Made by a program: the position numbers and the translations under genes
Part shown: positions 61,556 to 64,000 of the stretch, piece after piece
How positions within the stretch are numbered: position 1 is the first letter of the stretch
How the letters are laid out: each line of letters begins with the position of its first letter
NCBI RefSeq assembly: GCF_000423945.1
Contig: NZ_AUIY01000005.1
Location: 62,001-126,000 of the forward strand
DNA: 64,000 bases
Source: Butyrivibrio sp. XPD2002
GTDB taxonomy: Bacteria > Bacillota > Clostridia > Lachnospirales > Lachnospiraceae
Direction: 5' to 3'
Notes under the pieces: generated by a model
The model's database searches: none
What the model was told of the DNA's origin: nothing
Seen by the model: the letters and a program-made list of their open reading frames with translations, nothing else

Positions 61556-62443
61556 TTATGTCCCATCAAAATAATGTGTATCACATTTATTACATAATGC
61601 TAATCCTTTACGCCCACAAGAGATCATTGTTTCTCTAACACTTCTATATTCCTTCGAATACCATATATGCATCAACGAGTCTTTTTGAACATCTCCAAGA
61701 GTGTATTTTCCCAAGGCATCATTACAGCATAGACTACACTTGCCATCCGGTCTTACTACCATTTGTCGAAAAGGATATATACAGCCTTTTCCAACCCCCC
61801 AAAGCGATGCTTTTCTCTTATTAGGAGCTTGTCCTCCACGAGAACTTAAAATGCTCATTGGCTTCTTGTTATCAATAACTACTTTATTCAATAGATCTTT
61901 TTCTTTACAAAATTCTCGTATTTCTCTAATATTATTTGGCAACTCTCCATTCTCGGAATAGTTATCTATAACCAACAGATCTAAATATTTTGTGAGTTCT
62001 ATTGTTTTCTCAATATCCAATAAACTTCCATTTGTATATAACGTAAGATATGAACTAGGAACCTTTTCTTTTGCATATTGAGAGAACTCAACTATTCTAT
62101 CATCAAGCAAAGGCTCATTGTTAGAGAACAAATGCAATTCCCCACTATACTTTAATCCAGATAGCTCATCTATTATTTTTTTGAACAAAAAATCCGTCAT
62201 TTTGGCATATGGTCTTTGTTTCTGATTAGCATTAACAGGACAAAAAGAACACAATCCATTGCATCTGTTTATTGTCTCAATTTCAATGTAAGAAAAAAGC
62301 GGAATATCATTTATGTTTACCTTTTTCATGAATCTACCAATGAAAAAGTAATAAGGCACGGTGTATATAGTCTGCCTAATCTCGCCAGAGATCATTCTAT
62401 GCATAATAAATCTTACGACTGTTTTTAATGGTTGTTTTCTCAT
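61556..62443 (-). CDS. Radical SAM/SPASM protein in the glycan cluster (2)
   Basis: A 295-residue protein. The radical SAM motif is INRCNGLCSFCPV (C-x3-C-x2-C, residues 61-68), with LHLFSNNEPLLDD in place of the usual GGEP and a YTNGSLL segment. The SPASM-like end has CIYPFRQMVVRPDGKCSLCCND and ALCNKCDTHYF, enough Cys for an auxiliary 4Fe-4S cluster. The fold resembles radical SAM epimerases/dehydratases and peptide-maturing enzymes. It lies between two glycosyltransferase genes with gaps of about ten bases, so a role on the glycan is likely. Confidence 0.9.
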   Translation of the reverse strand: MRKQPLKTVVRFIMHRMISGEIRQTIYTVPYYFFIGRFMKKVNINDIPLFSYIEIETINRCNGLCSFCPVNANQKQRPYAKMTDFLFKKIIDELSGLKYSGELHLFSNNEPLLDDRIVEFSQYAKEKVPSSYLTLYTNGSLLDIEKTIELTKYLDLLVIDNYSENGELPNNIREIREFCKEKDLLNKVVIDNKKPMSILSSRGGQAPNKRKASLWGVGKGCIYPFRQMVVRPDGKCSLCCNDALGKYTLGDVQKDSLMHIWYSKEYRSVRETMISCGRKGLALCNKCDTHYFDGT

Positions 62444-62453
62444 TCTTTCTCTT

Positions 62454-63275
62454 CTATTTTTTATACATTTGTATATACATTTTTGTAACCGCCTTTTGCG
62501 GAATCAGCAAAAAAACTCTCCCTGCCACAAAAGATAATAGAGAATGTATTGGACATTTTATCGAAAATGTCTTTTTCCTTACATAAGCCATATATTCTAT
62601 TTCTTTTTTGGAACTTCTCCACTGAGCCATTTTTTCTCTCACTCTATAATTAGTTACCTTTATTGGCAGATTAGCTATTCCATAACCTTCATGTATTATT
62701 CTTAGCCAAAGGTCAATATCTTCAGATGTTTTAGTCAATGACTCATTATAAAGAAAGCCACTATCTATAAGCTCTTTTCTAAACATTGTACTGGGATGAT
62801 TAAAAGGACTTTTATATGTCGAATGCATATATAGTTTCAATCCCTTCAATGGATATTTTTTTTCAGAAAAGACATATCCAGATTCATCCATCAGATTAAC
62901 TTGCCCACCAATGACGTATATATTGCTATGTTTTTCCAGAAAGTCCACTTGTTTCTCAAATCTTTCTTTCAAAGCTATATCATCTGCATCCATCCTCGCA
63001 ATATATTTGCCCCTAGCCATTTTTAAACCGACATTAAGCTTTTCTGGAAGGTACGCATGATGTCCTTGTCTAACTAGCCTAATACGTGGATCATTATATG
63101 AATTCAATTTATGAATCGTTTCTTCATTAGTACTATCATCTATTATTAGTAATTCAAAGTTTCCATAGGTCTGAGCAAGAATACTATCTATAGCCTCTCC
63201 TATTATATTCGAAGGCTCATTAAACGATGCCATTACTACAGATACTAAAGTTGCTTCTTGATAATCATTTTTCAT
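62454..63275 (-). CDS. Family 2 glycosyltransferase (C)
   Basis: A 273-residue enzyme. VSVVMASFNEPSNIIGEAID, FELLIIDDSTNEETI, KYIARMDADDIAL (metal motif) and TSEDIDLWLRI (catalytic acid) mark a typical GT2. The C-terminal part ends in a hydrophobic helix and KKAVTKMYIQMYKK-like basic segment. It overlaps the stop of the radical SAM gene upstream by 11 bases, so translation is coupled. Confidence 0.92.
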   Translation of the reverse strand: MKNDYQEATLVSVVMASFNEPSNIIGEAIDSILAQTYGNFELLIIDDSTNEETIHKLNSYNDPRIRLVRQGHHAYLPEKLNVGLKMARGKYIARMDADDIALKERFEKQVDFLEKHSNIYVIGGQVNLMDESGYVFSEKKYPLKGLKLYMHSTYKSPFNHPSTMFRKELIDSGFLYNESLTKTSEDIDLWLRIIHEGYGIANLPIKVTNYRVREKMAQWRSSKKEIEYMAYVRKKTFSIKCPIHSLLSFVAGRVFLLIPQKAVTKMYIQMYKK

Positions 63276-64000
63276 CCGTTAATTGCTCCGCTACAGGAAT
63301 AGGTACATAATCATCTGTACCTTCATTACAATAATTGCATGCCAAAAGATATCTTTTTTGGTTAAGCTCATATATTTCTTTTCTTAATTGCTCTCTACTT
63401 TTATCACTAGCGAAATCAACATATTCACTTTCCAAATCAGGAATTCCAAGTTTTGTTCCAAATGCAGCTCTCGGACAAAAATATAAACGTCCATCATGCA
63501 AATTTCTACATATCTCTCCACAATTTGCGAATTGTCTTTTTAATTCCTTTTTATTTCGCCCTCTAAAATGTAAATCACCTGGATCAAACCAATTTTTCTC
63601 ATCTGAACCACGAATTACACAATTTATTCCATTATCGTCACATAATGTTTTTATCTCATCTCGTTTGCGTGACAACTTTCCATAATCACTAATTTGTATC
63701 TTCAGTTTTGGGTTTTTCAAAGTTTTTAATAAATCCTCGGATGGCAATATGGTACCATTTGTCACAATTTCCACCGTCTTTACCTTGTCGCTGTTTAATG
63801 CTTCAATAATAATTGGCTTTAAATTTTTATACAGAAAAGGTTCTCCTCCAAGAATTCTAAATATCTGAATAGCATCGATTGTATCAAATAGTTTCTTCTC
63901 ATACTTTAATAAGTCTTCCGTTTGAAAATCTCTTGGTTTTTCAAAATACGGCATCATAAATACACAGTTCTTGCACCTCAAATTACACCTTTGGGTAACC
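63265..64000 (-). CDS. Radical SAM protein in the glycan cluster (3), 5' end cut by window
   Basis: The frame is open to the right edge (at least 245 residues). At the edge it reads VTQRCNLRCKNC, the C-x3-C-x2-C cluster motif, so the N-terminus lies outside. IFRILGGEPFLYKNL and VEIVTNGTILPS follow, then CGEICRNLHDGRLYFCPRAAFG and YLLACNYCNEG, Cys-rich as in SPASM-like ends. It resembles the radical SAM protein at 52.8 kb (GGEPxL, TNGT, K-I-x-DYG/KYP). The first TTG inside the window is an internal Leu, not the start. Confidence 0.88.
   Translation of the reverse strand, partial: VTQRCNLRCKNCVFMMPYFEKPRDFQTEDLLKYEKKLFDTIDAIQIFRILGGEPFLYKNLKPIIIEALNSDKVKTVEIVTNGTILPSEDLLKTLKNPKLKIQISDYGKLSRKRDEIKTLCDDNGINCVIRGSDEKNWFDPGDLHFRGRNKKELKRQFANCGEICRNLHDGRLYFCPRAAFGTKLGIPDLESEYVDFASDKSREQLRKEIYELNQKRYLLACNYCNEGTDDYVPIPVAEQLTDEK

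Overview
The window looks like chromosomal DNA of a Lachnospiraceae-type Firmicute, probably close to Butyrivibrio or Pseudobutyrivibrio. Supporting signs are moderate-to-low GC, strong AGGAGG-type ribosome binding sites with frequent TTG and GTG starts, a DUF4364 regulator, thiolase, a maltodextrin/glycogen phosphorylase under a LacI-type regulator, Rpn-family (PD-(D/E)XK) genes, secreted proteins ending in a VLGARR-like segment plus a membrane anchor, and fibronectin/BspA-like surface domains. This is inference from gene content; no 16S gene is present.

Layout. 1-6.7 kb: a truncated CmpB-type membrane protein, nth, a secreted surface protein with a coupled small gene, and an SGNH/MBOAT acylation pair. 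6.7-12.7 kb: a 5'-nucleotidase behind a G-rich tandem tract, a coiled-coil gene lacking a clear start, two GNATs and a Nudix hydrolase in a row, then XRE and MerR-TipAS regulators. 12.7-14.2 kb: mostly non-coding, with dispersed repeats and one tRNA-Thr. 14.2-28 kb: a sugar-binding lipoprotein convergent with a diguanylate cyclase sensor; rarA-DUF5722-DUF4364; fructokinase; and a TetR/MMPL/lipoprotein export module. 28-38 kb: a 52-bp minisatellite, an acidic protein, thiolase, nagB-nagA, an Rpn gene, glgP and its LacI-type regulator. 38-46 kb: cell-surface genes (SH3-SGNH, VanZ, FecR, CAP domain), an AmrS-type radical SAM enzyme and a nicotinamidase.

46-48.4 kb holds the most unusual locus: a divergent HTH gene, a HipA-like kinase and a DUF2442-HTH gene. 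The two non-kinase proteins share a gapless 46-residue domain, and the divergent promoter region carries three near-perfect palindromes. I read it as a possibly new tripartite kinase/regulator (toxin-antitoxin-like) system.

48.4-52.7 kb holds sfsA, a shortened Pif1-like ATPase fused to an HTH, a lipoprotein, an Rpn remnant and a Fic protein. From 52.7 kb to the right edge lies an A/T-rich, tightly coupled polysaccharide operon on the minus strand: flippase, polymerase, four family-2-type glycosyltransferases, another probable glycosyltransferase, a beta-propeller-like protein and three radical SAM proteins. The last of these runs off the window. The mix of three radical SAM enzymes with a Wzx/Wzy-type pathway suggests a chemically modified surface glycan.
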